Assembly (NCBI GenBank): GCA_017483945.1
Contig: JAFUUE010000064.1
Location: 1-64,000 of the forward strand
Source of the DNA: Paludibacteraceae bacterium
Lineage (GTDB): Bacteria; Bacteroidota; Bacteroidia; Bacteroidales; Paludibacteraceae
Length of the DNA stretch: 64,000 nt
Reading direction: 5' to 3'
The notes under the pieces were generated by a model, which worked only from the letters and a program-made list of their open reading frames with translations, did not search any database and was not told where the DNA came from. This document shows positions 56,622 through 64,000 of this stretch, piece by piece (position 1 is the stretch's first letter; each line of letters begins with the position of its first letter). A program made the translations under genes and the position numbers.

Positions 56622-57566
56622 ATGAAACGACTGCTCGTCATACGTTTCTCCGCACTGGGCGATGTGGCCCTGCTGGCCCCCGTCTTACGGGCGGCTGCGC
56701 AGCAGTACCCGCATGTCCGGATAACCATGCTCTCCCACCCGCGCATGGCGGACCTCTTCGCCGACATGCCGGAGAACATCACCTTCTGCGGCGTGAACCC
56801 TAAGCAGCAGCCGCTGCGTGAGATAGTCGCTCGGTTGGGGACGTTTGACGCCGTGGCGGACATGCACGGTGTGTGGCGTTCCTTGTATATACGTGGATAC
56901 ATGCGCCTGCGCGGAGCGCACGTAGCCGTTATCCGCAAGGGCCGCCGGGCCCGCTTCCTGCTCACACATGGCCTTCGCCGCCGACCGCTGCCGCATATCT
57001 CCCTGCGCTACGCGGCGGTCTTGGCCCGCTTGGGGATGCCCGTCACGCTGCCCGCACCCGCGCATACGGATGGTCAGGGGATAGGAATAGCTCCTTTCGC
57101 CGCACATGTCGGCAAAATCTACCCGCTCGACCGCATGGAGCGAGTGGTGCAATTGCTCAGCCTCCGGGGCCGACATGTCGTGCTCTTTGGCAGTCGCGAC
57201 GAGAAACCGCTATTAGACACATGGGCGGAGAAATACCCGAATGTGGAGAACCTCGCCGGGCGCTTCCCGCTTAGCGGAGAGATAGAACGCATGCGCGGCC
57301 TGCGCGTCATGCTCACTATGGATAGTGCCAATATGCACCTGGCCTCTCTGGCCGGCACACGCGTGCTATCCGTCTGGGGGGCCACCCATCCCGATGCCGG
57401 ATTCCTCGGTTATGGCCAGCAGCCGGCGGACTGTATCCTGCTCAACCTCCCGTGCCAACCCTGCTCGGTCTATGGGCAACGCCCCTGCCGCTATGCGGAC
57501 TATCGATGCCTCGATATAGCGCCCGAGGTGCTTGTCGAACGTATAATACAAGCCTGTGATGATTGA
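56622..57566 (+). CDS. Glycosyltransferase family 9 (heptosyltransferase-like)
   Basis: 314 residues. The N-terminal RFSALGDVALLAPVLRAAAQ, the central GIAPFAAHVGKIYPLDRMER and the C-terminal TMDSANMHLASLAGTRVLSV plus WGATHPDAGFLGYG segments define the GT9 / ADP-heptose:LPS heptosyltransferase fold. It probably adds a sugar to the lipid A core. The exact donor is unknown, since many Bacteroidota lack heptose. The end overlaps the next gene by eight bases. Confidence 0.92.
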   Translation: MKRLLVIRFSALGDVALLAPVLRAAAQQYPHVRITMLSHPRMADLFADMPENITFCGVNPKQQPLREIVARLGTFDAVADMHGVWRSLYIRGYMRLRGAHVAVIRKGRRARFLLTHGLRRRPLPHISLRYAAVLARLGMPVTLPAPAHTDGQGIGIAPFAAHVGKIYPLDRMERVVQLLSLRGRHVVLFGSRDEKPLLDTWAEKYPNVENLAGRFPLSGEIERMRGLRVMLTMDSANMHLASLAGTRVLSVWGATHPDAGFLGYGQQPADCILLNLPCQPCSVYGQRPCRYADYRCLDIAPEVLVERIIQACDD

Positions 57567-58335
57567 ACTCAACCCCGCATATGAGCACCTCCGCGCCGAC
57601 GTGCAGTCGATAGACTCCCTGATAGCGCGTGCCACTCTCATCCACCGGGGGCGCAACACCCTCTACCAAGTGGACATGGCAGGCCTGCCTCTCTGCATCA
57701 AGTGCTATGGTTTCTCCTCTGTCCTCAAGCGGTGGCTGTACCGCTACCTCCGTGCCTCCAAGGCCCGGCGCGCCTGGCGTAACACACTCCTGTTGCGGCA
57801 GGCAGGCATCCACTCTCCCGAACCCGTCGCCCTCCTGGAGACCTACTCCCTTCGGGGCATAGAGACGAGTTATTATATCTGTCGCTACGAACCCGGCGCA
57901 ACGCTCTACCACCTCGGCGACCTGCCCCTCTCCGAGTGCCGTCCGACGGTTGTCCGACTGGCTCGCTTCGCGGCAGCGATGCATGAGAGAGACATCATGC
58001 TCTCCGATTTCACCCCCGGTAATATCCTGCTCACCGCCGGCGGCTTCGCACTTGTGGACACCAACCGTATGTCTATCGGCCGTGTGAGTCTCCTGAAGGG
58101 GCTGCATAATATGGCGGGTCTCTGGCTGCAACCTGATGCGGCCGAACTGCTTGCCCGCGAGTATGTCACTGCCCGCGGAGAGACCTCCCCTGAACCGTAT
58201 GTGCGTGCCTTTGCCCGCTACAGGCGCCTGTTCTGGAAGCGCTTCGCGCGACGCCACCGCCTCCGGAACCTCATTATCCACCGCGATATGGACGGCAGTA
58301 GTTATACTTACCACTTTAACACCACCATCCGATGA
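57559..58335 (+). CDS. Lipopolysaccharide kinase (Kdo/WaaP family)
   Basis: 258 residues with a protein-kinase-like fold. The catalytic loop MHERDIMLSDFTPGNILL (Asp in LSD, Asn in GNIL) and the metal-binding Asp in FALVDTNRM are present, with a Lys in IKCYG for ATP. Such kinases phosphorylate Kdo or core sugars of LPS. Start at the ATG overlapping the GT9 end; a GTG one codon earlier is possible. The next gene overlaps by four bases. Confidence 0.88.
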   Translation: MIELNPAYEHLRADVQSIDSLIARATLIHRGRNTLYQVDMAGLPLCIKCYGFSSVLKRWLYRYLRASKARRAWRNTLLLRQAGIHSPEPVALLETYSLRGIETSYYICRYEPGATLYHLGDLPLSECRPTVVRLARFAAAMHERDIMLSDFTPGNILLTAGGFALVDTNRMSIGRVSLLKGLHNMAGLWLQPDAAELLAREYVTARGETSPEPYVRAFARYRRLFWKRFARRHRLRNLIIHRDMDGSSYTYHFNTTIR

Positions 58336-59378
58336 AACATTACCTGCTCTTTGCGTCACATAGTTATGCTTTCGCCATCCTGCGCCCTATACAGGCGGAG
58401 ATACGGCGTCGGGGAGACGAGGCGGCGTGGTGGCTCGAATACTCCTGTCCCGATATGCGCGTTGAGGGAGAGACGCGGCTCTATACTCTCAGCGAGGTCA
58501 GAGCCTTCGCCCCGCTGGCTGTTATTGCGCCGGGCAACTGGGTCTATCCTTTCTTCCCCGGCATCAAGGTGGAGGTCTTCCACGGCTATCCTATGCGCAA
58601 GCGCATTGAGCAGATAGACGACCACTTCACCCTACGTGGATGGTGGGACATCTATTGCACTCAGGGTCCCAGCAGTACGCCCTACTTCACCCGACTGGCG
58701 CAGCAGCACGGCTATTTCCGTATCTACGAGACAGGGTGGTGCAAGGCGGACACTTTCTTCACCCCTACTGCCGCCGCTGAGACACCTCGGCAGCGACCGT
58801 GCATCCTCTATGCCCCCACCTTCAGCAAGGGTATATCCTCCGTGTGGGAGATGCCCCCTGTCATCGACCGGCTGGCGGCGACCGAGGACTGGGACTGGCT
58901 CATCACCTTCCACCCCCTCCTGCTTGACGACCGCGAGCTTGTCGCCCGATATGAGCAATTGGCGCAACGACATAGCAACGTGCATTTCATCCGCGTCAAT
59001 CGGGGCGTAGAGACCTTCCGCCGGACCGATGCCCTGCTCTGCGACAGCAGCAGTCTCATCGTGGAGTACCTGATGATGCGCAAACCGGTTGTGACGCTCC
59101 GTAATACGCATCCCGGTCCCTACCTGATAGACGTGCAGACCACGGACGAGATAGGTCCCGCGCTGCATCGTGCCCTCACGCGCCCTGATACGCTCATGTC
59201 CGAGATTGACACCTATACGGCCTACCACGAGGCGCACCGTGACGGGCATAATGCTGCACGAGTCTTGGATGCCATCGACGACTTCGACAGCCGCTACCGC
59301 GGACGCTTGCCGCGCAAACCGCTCAACCTCTGGCGTAAGATGCAGATGATTATTCGTTACCTCAAAAGCAGACGATGA
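58332..59378 (+). CDS. CDP-glycerol glycerophosphotransferase-like protein
   Basis: 348 residues. EVFHGYPMRKRIEQIDDHFT, RPCILYAPTFSKG, the DWDWLITFHPLLLDD segment and the TDALLCDSSSLIVEYLMMRK motif match the CDP-glycerol poly(glycerophosphate) glycerophosphotransferase fold best known from teichoic acid synthesis. In a Gram-negative context it may add glycerol phosphate or ribitol phosphate to the LPS core or O-antigen. The substrate is inferred only. Overlaps both neighbours by four bases. Confidence 0.85.
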   Translation: MKHYLLFASHSYAFAILRPIQAEIRRRGDEAAWWLEYSCPDMRVEGETRLYTLSEVRAFAPLAVIAPGNWVYPFFPGIKVEVFHGYPMRKRIEQIDDHFTLRGWWDIYCTQGPSSTPYFTRLAQQHGYFRIYETGWCKADTFFTPTAAAETPRQRPCILYAPTFSKGISSVWEMPPVIDRLAATEDWDWLITFHPLLLDDRELVARYEQLAQRHSNVHFIRVNRGVETFRRTDALLCDSSSLIVEYLMMRKPVVTLRNTHPGPYLIDVQTTDEIGPALHRALTRPDTLMSEIDTYTAYHEAHRDGHNAARVLDAIDDFDSRYRGRLPRKPLNLWRKMQMIIRYLKSRR

Positions 59379-60691
59379 TGGATACCTTGCTTACCATTCT
59401 GGGCATCTCCCTGTTCGTGCCCTTCTTCATACAGTGTTTCCGCACTCCTTGGAGCCGCGACACGTGGCCCCGCCAACTGCTCCTGACGGCGCTGCTCCTC
59501 CAGTGGACGGCCGTCATGTATATCCCCTCGGTGATGTATATATGCCTGGGGATGTTGGCCGTGGCATTGATTATCTATGCCGTGTGCGCTCGTCCCGCCT
59601 TCCGCTTGACGCCTTTCTTGGTCATCTGTGCCCTCTACCTGGCGTGGTTCGCCGTCTCGCTGACATGGTCCGTCGTGCCCGCCAAGGGAGCGCGTTTCCT
59701 CCTCGACCGCGGCGGACCGCTGCTCGTCTTCGCCCTGCTGGGGTGCACACTCTCTACAACAGCCGGGGAACGTCTGCACATGCTCCGACAGGCCTGTCAT
59801 GTGGCCTATATATTCATCGCGATGACCCTCCTCACATGGCTCGTCAGTTGTGTCGAACTGCACCTCTACCCCTGGCAGTGGCCTATTCTCAAGAAGAGTA
59901 TCGTCGGCGATATAGAGCTGTACCACTGGGTGTTCCGTTGGCTCGGCGGCTTGAAGGGCTATACCCATCCGTCTTATAACCTGCTTCCGCTCTTTGCGGT
60001 CACGAGTATGGCTATCGCCTTGCGCAAGGAGCGTGCCATGCCTGCCTACGCATGGTGGCTGCTGTGGGCGGGCGGCGCAGTCATCACCCTGCTCGTCCAA
60101 TCACGCATGGGTATCGTATTCGCCCTCATCGAGATAGTGGCATATATCATCCTTATGCAGCCCACCGTCCGCCGCGCGGTCATTGCCACTATGGCAGTCG
60201 GCTGTGTCGGCCTGGTGGCAATAGGGGGCACTCTCTCCTTCTGGCGGCAGTATGGCTCGGACCCGATACGTGACACTCTGACGACCCGCACGTGGCAATA
60301 TATACAGGCTAAGCCCTGGACCGGCGCCGGCGCCGGCGCACTCAACCCCGTGGAGATATGCCACACCATCGGCGCTACCGACTGGCCGCGCGTAGGGGCT
60401 ATCACACCTGATATGCGCGTCGAGGACTGGAAACCCCGGACACGCATGCTCCCGCATAACCAGTGGCTTGCCGATTGGGCACATGCCGGCCTGCCGGCCG
60501 CCCTCCTCTGCCTGGCTCTCTACCTCTGCCTCGCCATACGGGGACTCCGCACCCGCCGACTCGCCGCCATGACTTTCCTGCTGATATTCATCATTTTCAG
60601 TCTCCTTGAACCGCCCCTCTATATCGGCAAGGGCCTCTACCTCTTCGGCCTGCTGAGCACGTACCTCTACCTGAAGCGTGAAGAGGCATAG
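59375..60691 (+). CDS. O-antigen ligase family membrane protein (WaaL/RfaL-like)
   Basis: 438 residues with 11-12 membrane segments. A large loop (about residues 290-375) contains YIQAKPWTGAGAGALNPV and RMLPHNQWLADWAHAGLPAA, where the PHNxxL-type motif with its His is characteristic of the Wzy_C ligase superfamily. It joins O-antigen to lipid A-core in the periplasm, or polymerises it. Last gene of the surface-glycan operon. Confidence 0.88.
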   Translation: MMDTLLTILGISLFVPFFIQCFRTPWSRDTWPRQLLLTALLLQWTAVMYIPSVMYICLGMLAVALIIYAVCARPAFRLTPFLVICALYLAWFAVSLTWSVVPAKGARFLLDRGGPLLVFALLGCTLSTTAGERLHMLRQACHVAYIFIAMTLLTWLVSCVELHLYPWQWPILKKSIVGDIELYHWVFRWLGGLKGYTHPSYNLLPLFAVTSMAIALRKERAMPAYAWWLLWAGGAVITLLVQSRMGIVFALIEIVAYIILMQPTVRRAVIATMAVGCVGLVAIGGTLSFWRQYGSDPIRDTLTTRTWQYIQAKPWTGAGAGALNPVEICHTIGATDWPRVGAITPDMRVEDWKPRTRMLPHNQWLADWAHAGLPAALLCLALYLCLAIRGLRTRRLAAMTFLLIFIIFSLLEPPLYIGKGLYLFGLLSTYLYLKREEA

Positions 60692-60738
60692 TATGTCCTT
60701 ATTGTGCGGGTGATATACTCCGCCAGATATGGCAATCC

Positions 60739-60790
60739 AACACAGCATTAACACAGGATTAACACAGGATTAACACAGGATTAACACTGC
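60739..60790 (+). repeat. 11-bp AACACAGGATT array
   Basis: AACACAGCATT, AACACAGGATT three times and a partial fifth unit, all exactly 11 bases, in the gap between the convergent O-antigen ligase and barrel genes. The unit is unrelated in sequence to the other 11-bp arrays. No terminator is obvious in the 136-bp gap. Confidence 0.92.
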
Positions 60791-60827
60791 ATACTTGGTC
60801 AACTGCCGCAGAATGGAAGAGCGAGAA

Positions 60828-63281
60828 TCAGGGATGGGGGAGGCCAACGGTTAGGGTGAGCGAGAGGCCGCGCGGCGTGCAGAGGCTGAGAGGGACACGT
60901 CCGGGGGGCATGCCGAGGCCGGTAGAGGCATTGTAGTACATGTTGTACTCATTGAGTTCGGTAGCGAAATCCAGGATGTTATAGCACAGCGCCCGGACGG
61001 AGAAAGGCACTCCGCGTATTGTGCCGCGGTAGCAGAGGCGCAGGTCGAAGTTGAAGAAGGAGTCGTAGCGTTCGCCGAAATTGCCGTCCACCACGTTGAT
61101 ACCCCGCGTCCGGCCATTCCAGACGATGGCCTGCGAGTGGCCGTCGGCATCCGTATCCACGTAGGTGCGTAGTCCTCGGAAAGGGATACCGTCGCGGAAC
61201 TTGCCGCTCAGGCTGAGTTGCCAGTGGTCGGTGATGTTCACGCCGACTTGCAGGCGGGCTATATAGGCTCTGTCCTGATAGAGTCGTCCTAAGGAGCGGA
61301 TGCCGGGGTCGGACTGCTGCATATTGCCATTGACGAGAGGGTAGTTAGGGTCAGCGAGTGACTCGCTCAGGACCTGTATATCCTCAGCCTGCATGCTGTT
61401 ACCGAGGGCGGATGTGCCGGACATGCAGTAGCTCTGCCAACTCAGTGAGACGAAGACATGCCGTCCGTTATAGGCGTACTTAATCAGGTTGGAGACAAAC
61501 ACGGGAGTACTCCATATCCCGGTGCCGGTCGGTTGGGCAGGCACAACCTCGTAGGTGCGTTGCCGGGGCTGCATGCGATAGACTGTGTAGCTCAGGTCGG
61601 CGCCGTAGCCCTGTGTGACAGTGACGGGGTCGTAGCTCGCGGCGGACGCGTCGGTCAGGCGCACGGACCATGTGTTGTAGTATTTCTTGAAGCTACTGAG
61701 CACACTTATCTCATGGCGTCCGATGGTGAAGACGAGGGGGATGTCCACTGCCACATACTGCGGTTGGCGGAGCCCATTGCCGAGGCGGTGGTAGCGTCCG
61801 CCGGTTGTGGTGAGCAGGGTGCCGGTGCCGGCGTAATAGACCTCCGCGGACAGGTAGTGGTCGCTGAGGAAGCGCACCTGCTCGTAGGTGTAGGGGATTC
61901 GGTAGTTGGCTGCGATGATGTCCATGCGGAACCAGCGTGCGGGCTCGATGTGGATATCGGCTTTTGCTTCCCAAGACGGTGTGACAACGGATTTACCGCT
62001 GAGCAGCATGCCGTCCAACGTGGCGGATAGTTGGCCTCGCAGTCTGAGCCAAGGCAGTACCCGGTAATCGGCTTCCAGCGAGAGGGTGTTCTCCAACATC
62101 CCGGCGGCGAAGGCCTCGCTATGCCACCGGTAATCGTACAAGTCCGTCGGGGCTGTCATCTCGTAGCCCTGCAGATAGACCGTATTGGTCCAATTGCTCC
62201 GAGTCGGGCGGAAGGCCAGCAGGGAGTTATAGGTATCGAGGTGGAGACGCAGCCACGGCAGGATAGGGTATTGGTAATCCACCGCCCAGTTGAGTTCATG
62301 CGTGTGGCCGTCGGGGTACCACGGTTCTAACGCCTCGCCGTCCACGTCGATGATGTTCCGGCGGAACTCCGGTTGGTGGTGCAGGTCGCGCTGCAGACCA
62401 TATGTCAGTCCTGTGACCAGGTGTCCGGTGTGTCCGAAGTCCTTATGACCATAGAGGGAGAAAGAGTGGTTGAGACGGCGGGAGAGTTCGTCGGTGTTAT
62501 AGCCGAACTCGCTATTGGCGTCAGCGCGATAGCCGACGCGGAGGATATAATGCAGGGCGTCGAACACACGGTTGGGTGTCACCGGCAGGCGGCCGTCCAG
62601 TTGCACGTGATAATAGTCGGCATCCCATGTGCCTGTGATTCCGTCGTAGTCGTATCGGAGGAGCCGTCGCACGCCGTAGTCGATATAGGCATGCTGTGTA
62701 TAGTGCACACCGTGGAGCGGTATGGTATAGACGGCGTCTGCGCTGCCGGCTCCGACGATATGCCGGCGCAGGTTAATAGTCTCCTCTTTGGCGGCCCGCT
62801 TGATGGCGGAGTTGCCTTCCTGCAGTTCTTGCAGCCATCGTGCCAGTCGGCTATAGCCGCCGACCCCGCCTGCCTGCCCGGACAGACGCAGTTGCGGTGT
62901 GCGCAGCGAATCGGTCCGCCAGTACATGGCACCGCGGTTGTAGTCGATGGTCATGTCATGTGCGAAGAGGTCCGGCCGATAGAGCGCATCGCCGGCCTCT
63001 ATGCGGCTGTCTACGCGGAACCCGTCCAGGTAGTAGCGGTTAGAGCGATAGGAGTTGCCGTTGATGGAGAAGAGCAGGGGTTCGGGCGTAGCCCACTCGC
63101 CGGTGGTCTCGCTCAGGTAGGTGGTCACGTCGCAATAGTTGTCGAGGTAATGCTGCAGTTCGCCCCATTGGTACCACTCCCGCATCCATCGGGCAGTCAC
63201 CGTGTCGCATCCCATGTCGGCTGCCGCGAAGAGCGGGAGCGCCAGGAAGAGGGATAGTATGGCGGGGAGGATTCGTCTCAC
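60828..63281 (-). CDS. TonB-dependent-receptor-like outer-membrane barrel
   Basis: 817 residues with signal peptide (ILPAILSLFLALPLFAAADM). An N-terminal part of about 130 residues (FSINGNSYRSNRYYLDGFRV resembles a plug-domain strand) precedes a long barrel with many aromatic strands. The C-terminal half has the look of TonB receptors (RLQVGVNITDHWQLSLSGKF, NFDLRLCYRG, VRALCYNILDF) and ends in LTVGLPHP. No TonB box is recognised and the plug is short, so the ligand and even TonB dependence are open. It starts 12 bases after the upstream gene on the same strand. Confidence 0.8.
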   Translation of the reverse strand: MRRILPAILSLFLALPLFAAADMGCDTVTARWMREWYQWGELQHYLDNYCDVTTYLSETTGEWATPEPLLFSINGNSYRSNRYYLDGFRVDSRIEAGDALYRPDLFAHDMTIDYNRGAMYWRTDSLRTPQLRLSGQAGGVGGYSRLARWLQELQEGNSAIKRAAKEETINLRRHIVGAGSADAVYTIPLHGVHYTQHAYIDYGVRRLLRYDYDGITGTWDADYYHVQLDGRLPVTPNRVFDALHYILRVGYRADANSEFGYNTDELSRRLNHSFSLYGHKDFGHTGHLVTGLTYGLQRDLHHQPEFRRNIIDVDGEALEPWYPDGHTHELNWAVDYQYPILPWLRLHLDTYNSLLAFRPTRSNWTNTVYLQGYEMTAPTDLYDYRWHSEAFAAGMLENTLSLEADYRVLPWLRLRGQLSATLDGMLLSGKSVVTPSWEAKADIHIEPARWFRMDIIAANYRIPYTYEQVRFLSDHYLSAEVYYAGTGTLLTTTGGRYHRLGNGLRQPQYVAVDIPLVFTIGRHEISVLSSFKKYYNTWSVRLTDASAASYDPVTVTQGYGADLSYTVYRMQPRQRTYEVVPAQPTGTGIWSTPVFVSNLIKYAYNGRHVFVSLSWQSYCMSGTSALGNSMQAEDIQVLSESLADPNYPLVNGNMQQSDPGIRSLGRLYQDRAYIARLQVGVNITDHWQLSLSGKFRDGIPFRGLRTYVDTDADGHSQAIVWNGRTRGINVVDGNFGERYDSFFNFDLRLCYRGTIRGVPFSVRALCYNILDFATELNEYNMYYNASTGLGMPPGRVPLSLCTPRGLSLTLTVGLPHP

Positions 63282-63293
63282 GCGGTCAGGTGG

Positions 63294-64000
63294 TTAGCGG
63301 CGGTCGGGGCGAGTGAGTATGTCGAGGTTATAGACCAATCCGAGGCGGAGCTGGTGGAAGGGGTAATCTTGGATACCATATTGGTACTGGAGGAAGGGCT
63401 CGAAGCGGCGGATATGCCCGGCCGCACGCAGTTTGAGGGTCATCGGTGCGTCTCCATACCGTTCCCACCCGACATAGCCGCCCCACGTGGCTTGCAGGGA
63501 GGCATAGGTATGGCGGACGGTCAGTTGGAGGCCATACATGACTGCGTCGTTCTGGCGTGCGTCGGCGGTCTGCCAGCAGAGGAACCCGACCGAGCCGGCC
63601 AGCCTCATCTCCCAGTCGTTGAGATAGAGGGAGTTGCCTATGCTCATGTCGAAGAAATAGCCCGGGTCGTCGAAGTGGCGGCGGCGTGCGTACTGGCCGC
63701 CACTGGCGGTCTTCATACCTAGGCGGATGGTCATCTGGGGAATCCGGCGTTGCTGTTCGGGAGCGAACCAACTATGGTGCAGCACCTGTATGTCCGTGGA
63801 CAGGTACACGTCGCCTGCTCCGTTGCCGGTACCGTCGGACTGGCGGAACCACTCATAGACCGGCATCCACACACTGAGGTTAGCCCAACGCGTGAAGAGC
63901 GGCACTTGCACGCGCGCGAACAGGTCGGCCGTGCGACTGCCGTCATAGCCAAAGTAGCCATCGCCGGCCAACTCTATGCGCAGGTCTTCGGATGTGCGAC
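63294..64000 (-). CDS. Outer-membrane protein, N-terminus outside window
   Basis: At least 235 residues are visible and the frame remains open to the window edge, so the gene is truncated by the window only. Strand-rich, aromatic sequence (DLFARVQVPLFTRWANLSVW, GGYVGWERYGDAPMTLKLRA, LQYQYGIQDYPFHQLRLGLV) suggests an outer-membrane barrel. No family recognised. Operon partner of the barrel protein gene that follows 12 bases later. Confidence 0.75.
   Translation of the reverse strand, partial: RTSEDLRIELAGDGYFGYDGSRTADLFARVQVPLFTRWANLSVWMPVYEWFRQSDGTGNGAGDVYLSTDIQVLHHSWFAPEQQRRIPQMTIRLGMKTASGGQYARRRHFDDPGYFFDMSIGNSLYLNDWEMRLAGSVGFLCWQTADARQNDAVMYGLQLTVRHTYASLQATWGGYVGWERYGDAPMTLKLRAAGHIRRFEPFLQYQYGIQDYPFHQLRLGLVYNLDILTRPDRR

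Overview
This window comes from a chromosome of the order Bacteroidales (Bacteroidota). The evidence is the Bacteroidota gene order of the str/S10/spc/alpha ribosomal super-operon (map and infA between secY and rpmJ, no adk), promoters of the Bacteroidota form (TTG, 20-bp spacer, TANNTTTG), very weak Shine-Dalgarno use, and many secreted proteins with type IX secretion-like C-terminal domains. Coding GC looks like the mid-fifties, higher than most Bacteroides or Prevotella, so an uncultured gut or rumen family is plausible. I cannot name the family.

Layout. 1-3.3 kb (minus): the N-terminal part of a large 154-residue-repeat surface protein and an outer-membrane barrel. 4.0-5.3 kb: a secreted protein of unknown function. 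5.2-10.3 kb (minus): a TolC / HlyD / two ABC-2 permease efflux operon without an ATPase. 10.8-29.5 kb: rpsL to rplQ, 30 ribosomal protein genes and translation or secretion genes, all apparently intact. 30.2-36.1 kb: pheT, prfC, a small exported protein and a nucleoside-symporter-like MFS protein. 36.4-37.9 kb: a GldF-like permease and a repeat-invaded phosphoesterase. 38.7-43.2 kb: a TPR/HTH regulator followed by four small exported proteins. 43.7-51.6 kb: MlaE and MlaF-like lipid transporter subunits, a MORN-like protein, a stand-alone M6-type propeptide and three M6 metalloproteases in overlapping reading frames. 51.7-60.7 kb: ExoIII, LptB, a kelch lipoprotein and an overlapping surface-glycan operon (Wzi-like, DUF4254, GT9, lipopolysaccharide kinase, CDP-glycerol transferase-like, O-antigen ligase). 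60.8-64.0 kb (minus): two outer-membrane barrel proteins.

The least ordinary material is non-coding. Most gaps hold members of several small repeat families: arrays with an exact 11-bp period but different sequences at different loci; 7/8-bp AAATGGT and 7-bp ATCTTAA arrays; a GC-rich palindrome (CGCGGGCG-GCT-CGCCCGCG) with linked modules, once as a 100-bp tandem; and a short hairpin near start codons with two compensated stem versions. They split the spc operon between rpsN and rpsH, abut or contain stop codons, supply a start codon and a C-terminal tail, and have grown in frame inside a phosphoesterase gene. Nearly all copies point the same way on the + strand whichever way the neighbouring genes run. 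I regard this repeat system as the most likely undescribed biology here. All repeat matches were found by eye.
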